From positions 1 to 64,000 of the forward strand of contig DBTY01000039.1 of assembly GCA_002307295.1 (NCBI GenBank): a stretch of DNA of 64,000 nt. Direction: 5' to 3'. A program made the translations under genes and the position numbers. Positions 1 through 8,084 of the stretch are shown piece after piece. Within the stretch, counting starts at the first letter, position 1, and each line of letters starts with the position of its first letter. This stretch comes from Ignavibacteriales bacterium UBA1304 (lineage in GTDB: Bacteria > Bacteroidota > Ignavibacteria > Ignavibacteriales > Ignavibacteriaceae). The notes under the pieces are model-generated. The model was not told the origin of the DNA, ran no database searches, and saw only the letters and a program-made list of their open reading frames with translations.

Positions 1-172
1 AAAACTTTTTTGTCATTTTATTTTTCAGATAATTATTCGCTTTAGTCATAATCTTTGGGGGGATATCCCATGTTTTAAGCTGTTTATCGCCGCCAAACGC
101 ATAAGTATCGCTTATTAGTAAAACAAAACTGAAGCTAAGAGCTAACACAAAATACTTAAATAAATTTTTCAT
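1..172 (-). CDS. Small exported PepSY-like protein, partial (3' part beyond window)
   Basis: Reading leftward from an ATG at 170-172, the first 57 codons are open to the window edge. The start MKNLFKYF and the segment IPPKIMTKANNYLKNKMTKKF-like (residues about 36-56) match the same places in the three downstream paralogues (for example IPLEIFAKANNYIKDKMTE), so this is a fourth member of the tandem family. It has a hydrophobic signal sequence but, unlike its relatives, no cysteine cluster after it (it reads DTYAFGG), so it may be periplasmic and not a lipoprotein. Function unknown. It lies last in the leftward series behind the haem operon. Identity as a paralogue is seen in sequence; the role is not inferred. 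Confidence 0.7.
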   Translation of the reverse strand, partial: MKNLFKYFVLALSFSFVLLISDTYAFGGDKQLKTWDIPPKIMTKANNYLKNKMTKKF

Positions 173-266
173 ATCTTTCTCTGATTATTGCGTCTCAAAT
201 GCAGCGCTTCTTGTTAATAGTATTTTTATCCTTGTTAAAAACGATGTTTTGTCCGTATTTATAATT

Positions 267-869
267 TTAATAAAACACGGTCCATTCGTAAGGCCCGGTT
301 ACTTCCCCAGTATTAGCGTCTATAATTAAGGTTTTCCCTTTATCCCAACCGTTATTAGATATTGCCAAAGCGTTCTTGATCGACCAAACATATTTTGTTA
401 AGCTGTAATCCCAATTAAAGCATATTTCCCATTTATCTATTCCTGGTTCAAGCCCGGCTTTAATAGCAATTTGTCTGGCTTTTTCTTCGTCTATGTCAAA
501 CCTGCCTTTTATAGGGTCAGATTTTATATTAGGAATGCCATCCGTTTGTTTTTCGTCAATAACGCCAAGCGAATCTGTTTTTATTCTAATGTGCGCGTTT
601 ACAAACGGTCTATCCGGAATTCTGAAATTATAACAAAAAGTGTATCCGAAATAGTTTCTGGATGTATTCCATGGGTCAAACGTTGCATACTTGTTAAAAT
701 AAGGCTCTGTCATTTTATCTTTTATGTAATTATTTGCTTTAGCGAATATTTCTAAAGGTATTCCTTTTGCCTCCAGCAGATCGTTACAGCTATATGAACA
801 AGATAGACTAATTAATGAAAAAAAGAACGATGCAAAAAATAAAAACAAGTACTTTAATAAATTTTTCAT
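267..869 (-). CDS. Putative lipoprotein, PepSY-like family, paralogue 2
   Basis: A 200-aa exported protein of unknown role. Residues 1-23 form a hydrophobic signal sequence ending in a cysteine-rich stretch (SCSYSC) that can act as a relaxed lipobox. The body shares with its neighbours the motifs TLD/TFDPW, YRF/NFRIP, STD-SLG, YGIPDIKSDP-KG and a C-terminal block in which an Ala-Ile-Ala helix, PG, a Trp-rich strand pair and IIDANTGEV follow each other. That last order is what is seen in PepSY-type domains (inference from pattern, not a search). It is separated from the next paralogue by 13 bases, so co-transcription is likely. Confidence 0.75.
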   Translation of the reverse strand: MKNLLKYLFLFFASFFFSLISLSCSYSCNDLLEAKGIPLEIFAKANNYIKDKMTEPYFNKYATFDPWNTSRNYFGYTFCYNFRIPDRPFVNAHIRIKTDSLGVIDEKQTDGIPNIKSDPIKGRFDIDEEKARQIAIKAGLEPGIDKWEICFNWDYSLTKYVWSIKNALAISNNGWDKGKTLIIDANTGEVTGPYEWTVFY

Positions 870-882
870 TTCTTCCTATGGT

Positions 883-1494
883 TTATTTGAAATCCCACCA
901 ATTTGCCGACTCTAATATTTTGCCGGTATTCGGGTCAATTAAAATTTCGTTTCCTTTGGCTTGGACGCTAAAGTTATCGTCTATTATTTCCAGCGTTGTT
1001 CTGACAGACCAGGCGTATAAGTTCAGTTTTTTGTACCACACAAAATTTATCTGCCATTTCTTTAGTCCAGGGGCAAGCCCCGCTTTGCGCGCAATTTGTT
1101 CGGCTGCAGCTCGGTCAATATTAAATATTCCTTTTGCCGGGTCTGATTTTATATCCGGGATTCCATAAGGTGAGTTCTTTCTAACTTTTCCAAGAGTGTC
1201 GGTTGAAAATTCCATCAATCCGTTAATAAAAGGTTTTCGGGGTATAATAAATCTATAAAGAAAATAATAGCTGGAAATATTACTCTTTGTTCGCCAAGGG
1301 TCTAAAGTAATGTATTTATTAAAGAAGTCTTCTGTTACTTTTCCTTTAATATAAGCATTCGCTTTTTCTAAGATATTAGCGGGTATTTCTACCGGGGGCG
1401 CATTTTTATCGCAACTGCACGAGCAGGAAAAACCAGTTAATGCCGTAAAACTTACGGTGACTAACAAAAAAATATATTTTAATAAATTTCTCAT
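883..1494 (-). CDS. Putative lipoprotein, PepSY-like family, paralogue 3
   Basis: A 203-aa relative of the flanking lipoproteins. The signal sequence (residues 1-23) ends in GFSCSCSC, giving several cysteines for lipidation. The conserved body includes KANAYIKGKVTE, YITLDPW, YGIPDIKSDPAKG, FNIDRAAAEQIARKAG and the C-terminal ILIDPNTGKIL strand. The A-x-x-IA-x-KAG-x-x-PG followed by a Trp-containing strand and IDPNTGK resembles a PepSY domain; such domains are usually small exported modules thought to bind or inhibit peptidases, but nothing here fixes the role. A 350-base gap with dispersed repeats separates it from the next paralogue upstream. Confidence 0.75.
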   Translation of the reverse strand: MRNLLKYIFLLVTVSFTALTGFSCSCSCDKNAPPVEIPANILEKANAYIKGKVTEDFFNKYITLDPWRTKSNISSYYFLYRFIIPRKPFINGLMEFSTDTLGKVRKNSPYGIPDIKSDPAKGIFNIDRAAAEQIARKAGLAPGLKKWQINFVWYKKLNLYAWSVRTTLEIIDDNFSVQAKGNEILIDPNTGKILESANWWDFK

Positions 1495-1558
1495 ATCTTC
1501 CTCTGATTATTATTCCAACCTCGCATTTTTATTAATGTCGCTTATATTAAGAAGCGGC

Positions 1559-1586
1559 GTCATCTTTCGACTTCGCTCAAGATGAC
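1559..1586. repeat. Dispersed hairpin, CTTCGACT-core family, copy 1
   Basis: GTCATCTT and AAGATGAC form an 8-bp inverted repeat around TCGACTTCGCTC. An almost identical copy (one T missing in the right arm) is at 1799-1825, and related copies surround the GIY-YIG gene near 44 kb. Confidence 0.8.
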
Positions 1587-1654
1587 TTTTACTATTTTAT
1601 TACTTGACCCGTTGTTGCCAATTCTAACTAATAGGTTTGGCTGCATAAAACGAT

Positions 1655-1723
1655 GTCATGCCTGCGGAAGCAGGCATCTAAAATATAAGTTTTAACAGAG
1701 ATTCCCACTTTCGTGGGAATGAC
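1655..1723. repeat. REPIN-like composite repeat 1
   Basis: GTCATGCCTGC-GGAA-GCAGGCAT forms one hairpin and ATTCCCAC-TTTC-GTGGGAATGAC a second. The pair is bounded by GTCAT at the left and ATGAC at the right, so the whole is an inverted pair of palindromes 69 bases long. Three more elements with this plan occur at 29701, 36944 and 37793. Confidence 0.8.
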
Positions 1724-1798
1724 GTTTTATTTTGGTAGCTTCATTATGCTAACCTCATACGCTATAATAAAACACATAGATTAAATTTCTATAGCGGC

Positions 1799-1825
1799 GT
1801 CATCTTTCGACTTCGCTCAAGAGAC
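1799..1825. repeat. Dispersed hairpin, CTTCGACT-core family, copy 2
   Basis: Same as the element at 1559-1586, including the preceding AGCGGC bases, but the right arm reads AAGAGAC, so one base has been lost and the stem weakened. Confidence 0.75.
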
Positions 1826-1844
1826 TTTTATTAACTTTGCAGGC

Positions 1845-2450
1845 TTACTGGGTTATATGCCATTCTTTATTACGCAAAATTTTACCGGAATACGGGTTAA
1901 TAGTAATTTCATAGCCATGACTTTTATTTTTGCCTGTTTCTTCCGTCGTATTTAAGATTATCCAAATATACGAAGCGTATTCTTCGCTCCAGGCGAACAT
2001 AGTCTGCCAGTCTTTTACGCCTGGTTCCATTCCGTTTTCTTTAGCAATCTGTTTAGCTTTAGCTTCGTCTATGTTAAATACGCCTTTAGTGGAGTCCGAT
2101 TTTATATCCGGGATTCCATAGGAATCTTTTTGCGCGTTAAGGTTTCCAAGCGAATCGGTAGAAAAACGGAGCAATACATTTATATATGGTTTTTCAGGAA
2201 TTACAAACCGGTAAGCAAAATCATAACCGGAAGCGTTTTTTTGCGTCTTCCATAAATCAAGAGTAACGTAATTATTAAAGTAACTTTCCGTCAATTTATC
2301 TTTCAGATACGCATCGGCTCTGGCTAATACGTCTTTAGGAATAACTAACGCTTCCGACGGTTTGCCGCAATGGCACGAGCAGGAAAAACTTACGAGCGAT
2401 ACAAAACCAACAACGAGGAATAGTAAAAAGTATTTTAACAAAGCTTTCAT
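1845..2450 (-). CDS. Putative lipoprotein, PepSY-like family, paralogue 4 (next to hemC)
   Basis: A 201-aa member of the tandem family and the one nearest the haem genes. The signal sequence ends in SFSCSCHC. Conserved features are IPKDVLARADAYLKDKLTE, YVTLDLW, YRFVIPEKPYIN, STDSLG, YGIPDIKSDSTKG, FNIDEAKAKQIAKENG and the terminal ITINPYSGKIL. Its ATG overlaps the hemC stop by four bases (ATGA), so it is translationally coupled to hemC and transcribed with the haem operon. Whether that link is functional or just read-through by position is not clear. Function unknown; PepSY-like C-terminus is inference. Confidence 0.8.
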   Translation of the reverse strand: MKALLKYFLLFLVVGFVSLVSFSCSCHCGKPSEALVIPKDVLARADAYLKDKLTESYFNNYVTLDLWKTQKNASGYDFAYRFVIPEKPYINVLLRFSTDSLGNLNAQKDSYGIPDIKSDSTKGVFNIDEAKAKQIAKENGMEPGVKDWQTMFAWSEEYASYIWIILNTTEETGKNKSHGYEITINPYSGKILRNKEWHITQ

Positions 2451-3388
2451 TTCTGCCTCTGATTTTTATAAATTTCATCTAAAATATTCTTAGCTCCGGC
2501 TGTAATTAGGTTTTCTGCAAGTTTGCCGCCAAGCTTTTCAGGAGCCAATTTGCTCCCTCTCATTTTACCCCGGAAAGTAACAGAGCCGTCGATAGCGCCC
2601 ACAAACCCGTCTAAATATAGCCCGTTTGGCGTTACTTCAGCATACGCGCCAATTGGAACCTGGCATCCGCCTTCAAGTTTTTTAAGGAGCTCGCGCTCTG
2701 CCGAAACTGCAATAAATGTTTCTTCATGATTAATTGAATGCAATATTTCATCTGCTAAAATATTCCCGGCTGAAATTTCGATACCCAGCGCGCCCTGTCC
2801 TACTGCGGGGAGAATCTCTTCCCGGCTTATAACTGAAGAAATATATTTCTTTAAACCGAGACGTTCTACTCCAGCGCGGGCAAGTATAATAGCGTCCCAA
2901 TCGGAATCTAAAAACTTTTTAATCCGCGTTTGCACATTGCCTCTTAATTCCACAATTTTAATATCAGGACGCAAGTGCAAGAGCTGACTTCGTCTTCTTA
3001 ACGATCCTGTTGCGACTATGCCGTTTTCTTTAATCGCGTTTATATCAGTCCCTTTTTTCTTCGCTATAAGAACGTCTTCAACTGCGTGGCGTTTTGTTAC
3101 GGCGGAAAGTTTCAGTTCGGTTGGAATTTGCGTCTGCATATCCTTAAGGCTGTGCACGGCAATATCAATTTTGTTATTTAGCAGCTCAATTTCAAGCTCT
3201 TTAGTAAAAAGTCCTTTATCGCCAATTTTGGATAAAGCGGTATCGAGTATTTTATCTCCTTTGGTTTTAATAACTTTAATTTCAACGGAGACGGATTTGT
3301 TTTTTTTCTCAATTTCTTTTTTTACAAATTCCGATTGCCAGAGAGCCAGTTCGCTGCCTCGCGAGCCTATTATAATTTTTGTTTTCAT
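2447..3388 (-). CDS. hemC: Hydroxymethylbilane synthase (porphobilinogen deaminase)
   Basis: A 313-aa cytoplasmic enzyme that joins four porphobilinogen molecules into hydroxymethylbilane in haem, sirohaem and cobalamin precursor synthesis. The N-terminal GSRGSELALWQ, the substrate-binding ATGSLRRRSQLL and the cofactor loop GGCQVPIGAYA are present; the cysteine that carries the dipyrromethane cofactor is Cys242. Length is normal for the family. Its start overlaps the stop of hemA by one base, and its stop overlaps the start of a lipoprotein gene by four, so this is a tightly packed operon with hemA and the HemX-like gene. hemB, hemD and hemL are not in the window. Confidence 0.96.
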   Translation of the reverse strand: MKTKIIIGSRGSELALWQSEFVKKEIEKKNKSVSVEIKVIKTKGDKILDTALSKIGDKGLFTKELEIELLNNKIDIAVHSLKDMQTQIPTELKLSAVTKRHAVEDVLIAKKKGTDINAIKENGIVATGSLRRRSQLLHLRPDIKIVELRGNVQTRIKKFLDSDWDAIILARAGVERLGLKKYISSVISREEILPAVGQGALGIEISAGNILADEILHSINHEETFIAVSAERELLKKLEGGCQVPIGAYAEVTPNGLYLDGFVGAIDGSVTFRGKMRGSKLAPEKLGGKLAENLITAGAKNILDEIYKNQRQK

Positions 3389-4668
3389 TAGCGCTTGTCT
3401 TCCGTTTTATTCTCTATCCCAAATAATTCTTTTAGTATGCCAATTTTTATTGCTGTTTCATTGTTATTTACGCCGCTTTCAGCGGTTTTCTTAAGCTCTA
3501 CTGTAGGGTGATGAAGTATTTTATTGATAATCCGTTTTGTTAAAATTTCTAATTTTTCCTGATCTTCCTGACTAAAACGGTTGATTTGCTTATCTACTTC
3601 CTCAGCGCGGATATCTTCAAAAAAGTCGCGCAGAGATTTTATAGCGGGAGTAATTTCAAGCGAATTGTACCAGCTAAAGAACGCTACCAGTTCTTCCATG
3701 ATAATGTTCTGCACTTTTGGAATTTCGTCTTTGCGCCGCTTTAGGTTCTGGTCTACAATAATTTGCAGCGAATCTATATCATGGTAAAAAATGCCGTCTA
3801 AATTTCGTGTTTCCGGGTCAATATCGCGCGGAACGGCAATATCCATTAAAACAGTAGCGGAGTGGTTCCTCTTTTTTATAGCGGCTGCAACGTCGTCTTT
3901 CTTTATAATTAAGTCAGGCGCGCTCGTAGCGCTGATAACAATATCAAAATCATGCAGATAGTCGTTAATTTCAGCAAATGGAATAACATTGGCGGAAATT
4001 GCTTCTGCCAGTGCAGTAGCCTTTGCAAGAGTCCTGTTTGCAAGAGTGAGTTTTCCAATTCCTTTATCGCGCAGGTGTTTAGCGGCAATTTCTCCGGTTT
4101 CTCCCATCCCGATAACGAGAGCCGATTTTTTACCTAAGTTAGCGAATATTTTTTCTATCAGCTGAACGGCGGCGTAGCTAACTGTAATAGCTCCGTCGCT
4201 AATTTGCGTTTCGGTTTTAGCGCGTTTGCCCGCTTTAATTGCCGCGTCGAACACTCTGCGCATCAAAAAGCCTGCAAAATCGTGATCTTCCGAAACCTGG
4301 AACGCTTCTTTGGTTTGTCCTAAAATCTGGTTATCGCCAATTAACAGCGAATCTATCCCCGAGCTTACTTTAAACAGGTGATTAACCGCGCTGCACGAAA
4401 AAAACTTCTGGAAACGCTCGCTGTTAATATTAAACTCAGGTTTCTTATCAATAAGAAATTTTTCTATATCTGCGTAAGTAGTTTTGTTCTCTTTTGGAAT
4501 GCCATAAATTTCAGTTCTGTTACAAGTGGATATAATTAACCCTTCGCTGAAAAGTTCTTTCTTTAATTCGGCAATCAGATCAATAATCTCTTCTCTATTT
4601 AGATGTAACGCTTCTCTTAACTCAACCGGAGCCGTGTGGTGATTAATTGAAACTGCTATTAAATTCAT
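3388..4668 (-). CDS. hemA: Glutamyl-tRNA reductase
   Basis: A 426-aa NADPH-dependent enzyme that reduces glutamyl-tRNA to glutamate-1-semialdehyde, the first committed step of C5-pathway tetrapyrrole synthesis. The catalytic cysteine lies in STCNRTEIYG (Cys49). A Rossmann NADPH site follows at GMGETGEIAAKHL (about 187-199), and a helical dimerisation domain makes up the C-terminus. The start MNLIAVSINHHTAPVELRE is typical. It is second in an operon after the HemX-like membrane protein (39-base gap) and before hemC (1-base overlap). Confidence 0.96.
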   Translation of the reverse strand: MNLIAVSINHHTAPVELREALHLNREEIIDLIAELKKELFSEGLIISTCNRTEIYGIPKENKTTYADIEKFLIDKKPEFNINSERFQKFFSCSAVNHLFKVSSGIDSLLIGDNQILGQTKEAFQVSEDHDFAGFLMRRVFDAAIKAGKRAKTETQISDGAITVSYAAVQLIEKIFANLGKKSALVIGMGETGEIAAKHLRDKGIGKLTLANRTLAKATALAEAISANVIPFAEINDYLHDFDIVISATSAPDLIIKKDDVAAAIKKRNHSATVLMDIAVPRDIDPETRNLDGIFYHDIDSLQIIVDQNLKRRKDEIPKVQNIIMEELVAFFSWYNSLEITPAIKSLRDFFEDIRAEEVDKQINRFSQEDQEKLEILTKRIINKILHHPTVELKKTAESGVNNNETAIKIGILKELFGIENKTEDKR

Positions 4669-4707
4669 TAACTAAACTTATATTAAATTAAACTATCTGT
4701 AATTAAA

Positions 4708-5532
4708 TCAATAAAACGAATGAAAACTTTTTGCTAAAAAGTTAGTAACTAAAGTTGAAGCGATAGCCAAAAGGAACCCTATAATAGAAAAAATTACTAC
4801 TCTTTTGCCATGCCAGCCGCCTAAAATCTTGCTGGCCAATCCAATACCGTATAAAAGCCAGACTAACGCCGTGCCTATAAGCTTAGGGTCTAAGTAGGAA
4901 TAATCCTTAAATGCTCTTGGCAGCCAGATGATTCCAATTATTATTGCAACGCTTAAAAGAATAAACCCGATAATTGCCGCATAAAAACTTAACTGTTCCA
5001 ACTTTTCCAGACTTGGCATTCTTTCAAATATTAACCCAAATTTATTCAATTTAATTTCCTTATAGAGAATTAAATATAAAAATCCATAAACAGCCGAAAT
5101 TGTAATGCCTGAATAACCAAGCAGGGCGCTTAAAACATGAGAGCCTAATAAATTGCTTCTTAAAACCTCTTTAACAACTGTTTCATCTTGTATAAAGATA
5201 GAAGAGATAGTCTGGAAGATGACGGAAATAATAATTATAAACAGCCCGGTTCCTCTTATATCCGTTTCAAGCTCTAAAATGAAATAAGCGAAGCTTACAG
5301 CAAAGGCCAGGACGGTAAATATTTCAAATACGTTGGTAATTGGAGGATGATCGAACGCTATAGTTCTTAAAATCAGGTAAAAAACATGAAACAAGAGAGT
5401 GTGGAATAGCAATACTCTTTTAGAGTTTGACGAAAAAGAGCTGTCATTAAAAAAATCGTATAGGTATATCCCGACAGTAGCCCAATAAAAAAGCGGTAAT
5501 ATTAAATTACAAATATGTAAAGTCGAAATCAT
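4708..5532 (-). CDS. CcsA/HemX-like membrane protein (cytochrome c assembly family)
   Basis: A 274-aa polytopic inner-membrane protein with about eight hydrophobic segments. The C-terminal LGGWHGKRVVIF with a conserved histidine and the late IIGIIWLPRAF segment fit the CcsA/CcmC/HemX superfamily, whose members handle haem in cytochrome c maturation or modulate HemA. Directly upstream of hemA and hemC on the same strand, it is more likely the HemX type, as hemX-hemA-hemC is a common order. The start is an ATG close to the replication origin region. CcsA and HemX cannot be told apart here by sequence alone. Confidence 0.75.
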   Translation of the reverse strand: MISTLHICNLILPLFYWATVGIYLYDFFNDSSFSSNSKRVLLFHTLLFHVFYLILRTIAFDHPPITNVFEIFTVLAFAVSFAYFILELETDIRGTGLFIIIISVIFQTISSIFIQDETVVKEVLRSNLLGSHVLSALLGYSGITISAVYGFLYLILYKEIKLNKFGLIFERMPSLEKLEQLSFYAAIIGFILLSVAIIIGIIWLPRAFKDYSYLDPKLIGTALVWLLYGIGLASKILGGWHGKRVVIFSIIGFLLAIASTLVTNFLAKSFHSFY

Positions 5533-5941
5533 TCAAAAATCCTTTTGCAAAACTGTGTTTAAAATATAGAAATATAAGCAAAGATAACAAATACAAAACA
5601 ACCAGGCAGTTTCCAATATTAAATCTTCATTTTTTTTAAATATAATTTGGAGAATAAGGCTTTAGCGCCTATTTTTTCATTACTCAAAGAGTCAAAATTG
5701 ATGTTAACTAAATGTGGATAACTCTTAGCTGTGAAAATGTTTCACGCAGACCGTCAACTTTTATGAACATATCTTATTGCCCTGAGTATGTTCATTAAGT
5801 TTAAATAATCAACTTAAGTAATTATAAACAAGCAAGTTAGAGCTATTCGCCTGATGTTGATAACTTGTTGATAATAATTTGACAGCTGTCGAAATATTTA
5901 GAATATAGCTCGTTTTTAAGATTTTTTCTAATTTTCTAATT
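5533..5941. other. Probable chromosomal replication origin (oriC) upstream of dnaA
   Basis: A 409-base AT-rich gap between divergent genes and next to dnaA. DnaA-box-like 9-mers on the same strand are TGTGGATAA at 5713-5721, TGTTGATAA at 5855-5863 and again at 5866-5874, and TGTGGATAA at 5941-5949 across the dnaA start. A poly-T/A segment near 5630-5645 could be the unwinding element. A 9-bp inverted repeat (ATGAACATA 5763-5771 and TATGTTCAT 5787-5795) and a small hairpin (5731-5745) lie between the boxes. The dnaA promoter must also be here. Origin activity is inference from boxes plus location. Confidence 0.7.
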
Positions 5942-5953
5942 GTGGATAATTTA

Positions 5954-7357
5954 ATGATAAGTTTAGACATATTAACAACTGATACAACTAAAGACGCTCA
6001 AACCGTGTGGAAAGACTGCCTGCGGATAATAAAAGAAAACGTTCCCCAAATAACATATAACACCTGGTTTTTACCAATTAAGCCGGTAAACTTTGCTTTG
6101 GATACCATTGAAGTGCAAATTCCGAGTAAGTTTTTCTGGGAATGGGTAGACGAACACTACAATACTTTGCTAAATAACGCTTTGCGCGAAGTTATAGGCG
6201 AAAATGCAAAATTAACATATTCGACCTATGAGGAAAAAGACGAAGTTCAAATCAGCTATCCTGAAAAACAAATAATAAAAGAAACTCCAAAAGTAATTGA
6301 AGAGCCAAAACCTGATAGTACTTTTGAAACATATCTGAATCCTAAGTATACTTTTGATAATTTTATTAAGGGAGATGGAAATCAGTTAGCAAGAGCGGCC
6401 GCAGGCGCTATAAGCGATAACCCTGGCGGAACGTCCTTCAACCCGTTTTTTGTTTATGGCGGCGTTGGATTGGGCAAAACTCACCTTATACAGGCTATTG
6501 GAAACAAAGTTGTGGAAAACTTTCCTTCTAAAAGAGTTATTTACCTTTCTTCCGATCATTTTACGGTTGAATTTGTCGAATCTGTTCAATCTAATAAAGT
6601 TAACGATTTTTCTAATTTTTACAGAAGCATGGACGTTCTGATAATAGACGATATCCAGTTTCTTATTGGCAAAGAAAAGACGCAGGATTTGTTCTTCCAT
6701 ATTTTTAATACCCTGCACCAGCTTGGCAAACAAATCATCCTTTCCAGCGATAAACCGCCCAAAGATCTAAAAGGATTGGACGACAGGTTGATTTCCCGTT
6801 TTCAGTGGGGGTTATCGGCAGATATTCAGCCGCCTGACCTTGAAACCAGAATCGCTATCCTTAATAAAAAGAGCTCAGATTACGGAATGAACATCTCTCC
6901 GGAAATTTTAGAGCACATAGCGACCAACATTACGTCTAACATCCGCGAGCTTGAAGGCTGCCTTATTAAGCTTCTTGCTACGGCTTCGCTTAATTCAAAA
7001 GATATTACTCTTGATCTGACAAAAAGAACCGTAAAAGAAATTGCAACAAACAGAAAGTTCTCAATTTCGATTGAATCGATTACAAAATGCGTATGCGATT
7101 TTCTTGCAGTAGACGAAAATAAAATAAGAGATAAAACAAGAAAAAAAGAGATTGTGCTTGCCCGGCAGGTGGCTATGTATCTTTCCAACCAAATGACTAA
7201 GTCTTCGCTTAAGAGCATTGGACTCCATTTTGGAGGCAGAGATCACTCAACCGTAATCCATTCATGCAGAAGCATCGAAGAAGGAATTCTTCTTGATAAA
7301 AACTTAAAAGAAACGGTTGACAGCATAAGAACAAAAATTGAGTTAAATCTTTTTTAA
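5954..7357 (+). CDS. dnaA: Chromosomal replication initiator protein DnaA
   Basis: Initiator ATPase that binds DnaA boxes and melts the origin. Domain I carries WKDCLRIIKENVPQITYNTWF. The AAA+ core has Walker A GGVGLGKTHL (about residue 170) and Walker B LIIDDIQFL, with DRLISRFQWG as arginine-finger/box VII region. Domain IV ends in GGRDHSTVIHSCR, the DnaA-box recognition signature. The ATG at 5954 is taken as the start; a GTG at 5942, four codons earlier, is also possible, but it overlaps a DnaA box at 5941-5949. No clear ribosome binding site favours either. That box suggests autoregulation. A strong terminator follows. Confidence 0.96.
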   Translation: MISLDILTTDTTKDAQTVWKDCLRIIKENVPQITYNTWFLPIKPVNFALDTIEVQIPSKFFWEWVDEHYNTLLNNALREVIGENAKLTYSTYEEKDEVQISYPEKQIIKETPKVIEEPKPDSTFETYLNPKYTFDNFIKGDGNQLARAAAGAISDNPGGTSFNPFFVYGGVGLGKTHLIQAIGNKVVENFPSKRVIYLSSDHFTVEFVESVQSNKVNDFSNFYRSMDVLIIDDIQFLIGKEKTQDLFFHIFNTLHQLGKQIILSSDKPPKDLKGLDDRLISRFQWGLSADIQPPDLETRIAILNKKSSDYGMNISPEILEHIATNITSNIRELEGCLIKLLATASLNSKDITLDLTKRTVKEIATNRKFSISIESITKCVCDFLAVDENKIRDKTRKKEIVLARQVAMYLSNQMTKSSLKSIGLHFGGRDHSTVIHSCRSIEEGILLDKNLKETVDSIRTKIELNLF

Positions 7358-7383
7358 AATGTTAATAACTTGTTAACAACGCC

Positions 7384-7416
7384 AGCCCCGCCCTGTTTTA
7401 CTGGGCGGGGCTTTTG
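7384..7416 (+). terminator. Rho-independent terminator of dnaA
   Basis: AGCCCCGCCC (7384-7393) pairs perfectly with GGGCGGGGCT (7403-7412) around a 9-base loop, followed by TTTT. It is 27 bases after the dnaA stop. Confidence 0.92.
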
Positions 7417-7612
7417 TTTATATACTCTAAATTGCCGCAATACAAGTTGGCTTTTGCGTCTAACTGGTTGCCGCTTTTGCTAAAGAGAGTCCCACAATAA
7501 CAAATAAATCTTCAAATTCCAGGTTACAATTAAAGTATTTAATAAATCTTACGATAATATAAAAAAGTACAGGCTTTTTTTTTTGACAGTAACGATATTA
7601 TTTCTAAATTGA

Positions 7613-7641
7613 TTGACAATTTAACGCTGATAGATTAATTT
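7613..7641 (+). promoter_or_regulatory. Possible sigma-70-type promoter for the lipoprotein/LTD operon
   Basis: TTGACA (7613-7618), a 17-base spacer and TAATTT (7636-7641), 37 bases before the start of the lipoprotein gene. The rest of the 7417-7678 gap shows only AT-rich sequence. The promoter consensus of this lineage is not known to me, so this is tentative. Confidence 0.35.
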
Positions 7642-7678
7642 AATATTCATCTTATACAAAAAACCGTTGAGGTTTTAT

Positions 7679-8080
7679 ATGAAAAAGAAATATGCAGTCC
7701 TTTTTATTTTACTCTCCTTTTGTGCGGCTTTTGTAAGTTGCTCTTCAAACCTGGATAACAGCATAACGCTGAAAAACTTAGCCGCCGGGGACATACATGT
7801 GAATTTTAGAGGAAGCGAAATTGTTGTGCCTTCGGGTGAAACAAAAACTATAAAAAATATTGTACCTGGAACGTATACATATTCAACTACTTACGAAGTT
7901 CCGGCTGCTGCAAAAACTTCGTCTGTAACGGGAGGATTATCCGGGTCGTTGGTTATTAAACCCGGCACAAAAATTTTAATATTATATTCAAGCTCATTTC
8001 AGGATGATACTTATGTTATTGGCGCTACGGTTTCCAATAGCGACGATCAGGGAACTTCAACAACGGTAACCGGGACCTGA
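7679..8080 (+). CDS. Small lipoprotein of unknown function
   Basis: A 133-aa exported protein. The signal sequence MKKKYAVLFILLSFCAAF ends in the lipobox FVSC, so it should be a lipoprotein. The mature part is rich in Ser, Thr, Gly and Val and looks like a small beta-sandwich: NLAAGDIHVNFRGSEIVVPSGETKTIKNIVPGTYTY has the feel of a carboxypeptidase-regulatory or PEGA-like fold (inference). A TTG start is possible 12 bases earlier, but GAGG at 7669-7672 is well spaced for the ATG at 7679. It ends 4 bases before the next gene, so the two are an operon. Confidence 0.75.
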   Translation: MKKKYAVLFILLSFCAAFVSCSSNLDNSITLKNLAAGDIHVNFRGSEIVVPSGETKTIKNIVPGTYTYSTTYEVPAAAKTSSVTGGLSGSLVIKPGTKILILYSSSFQDDTYVIGATVSNSDDQGTSTTVTGT

Positions 8081-8084
8081 CAGG

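Larger units (their letters stand above)
1495..1844. other. Repeat-rich intergenic spacer
   Basis: This 350-base gap between two lipoprotein paralogues holds no open frame of note. It contains two copies of a CTTCGACTTCGCTCA hairpin (1559-1586 and 1799-1825) and between them one REPIN-like composite (1655-1723), listed separately. The remainder is AT-rich. Confidence 0.8.

Noticed and set aside
815..1168. 117-codon open frame on the plus strand
   Set aside because: It lies opposite two clearly coding lipoprotein paralogues whose protein similarity proves the minus strand is the coding one.
5738..5746. parS-like half site TGTTTCACG in the origin region
   Set aside because: Only one half matches the 16-bp parS palindrome; the right half (CAGACCG) does not, and a local hairpin explains the sequence.
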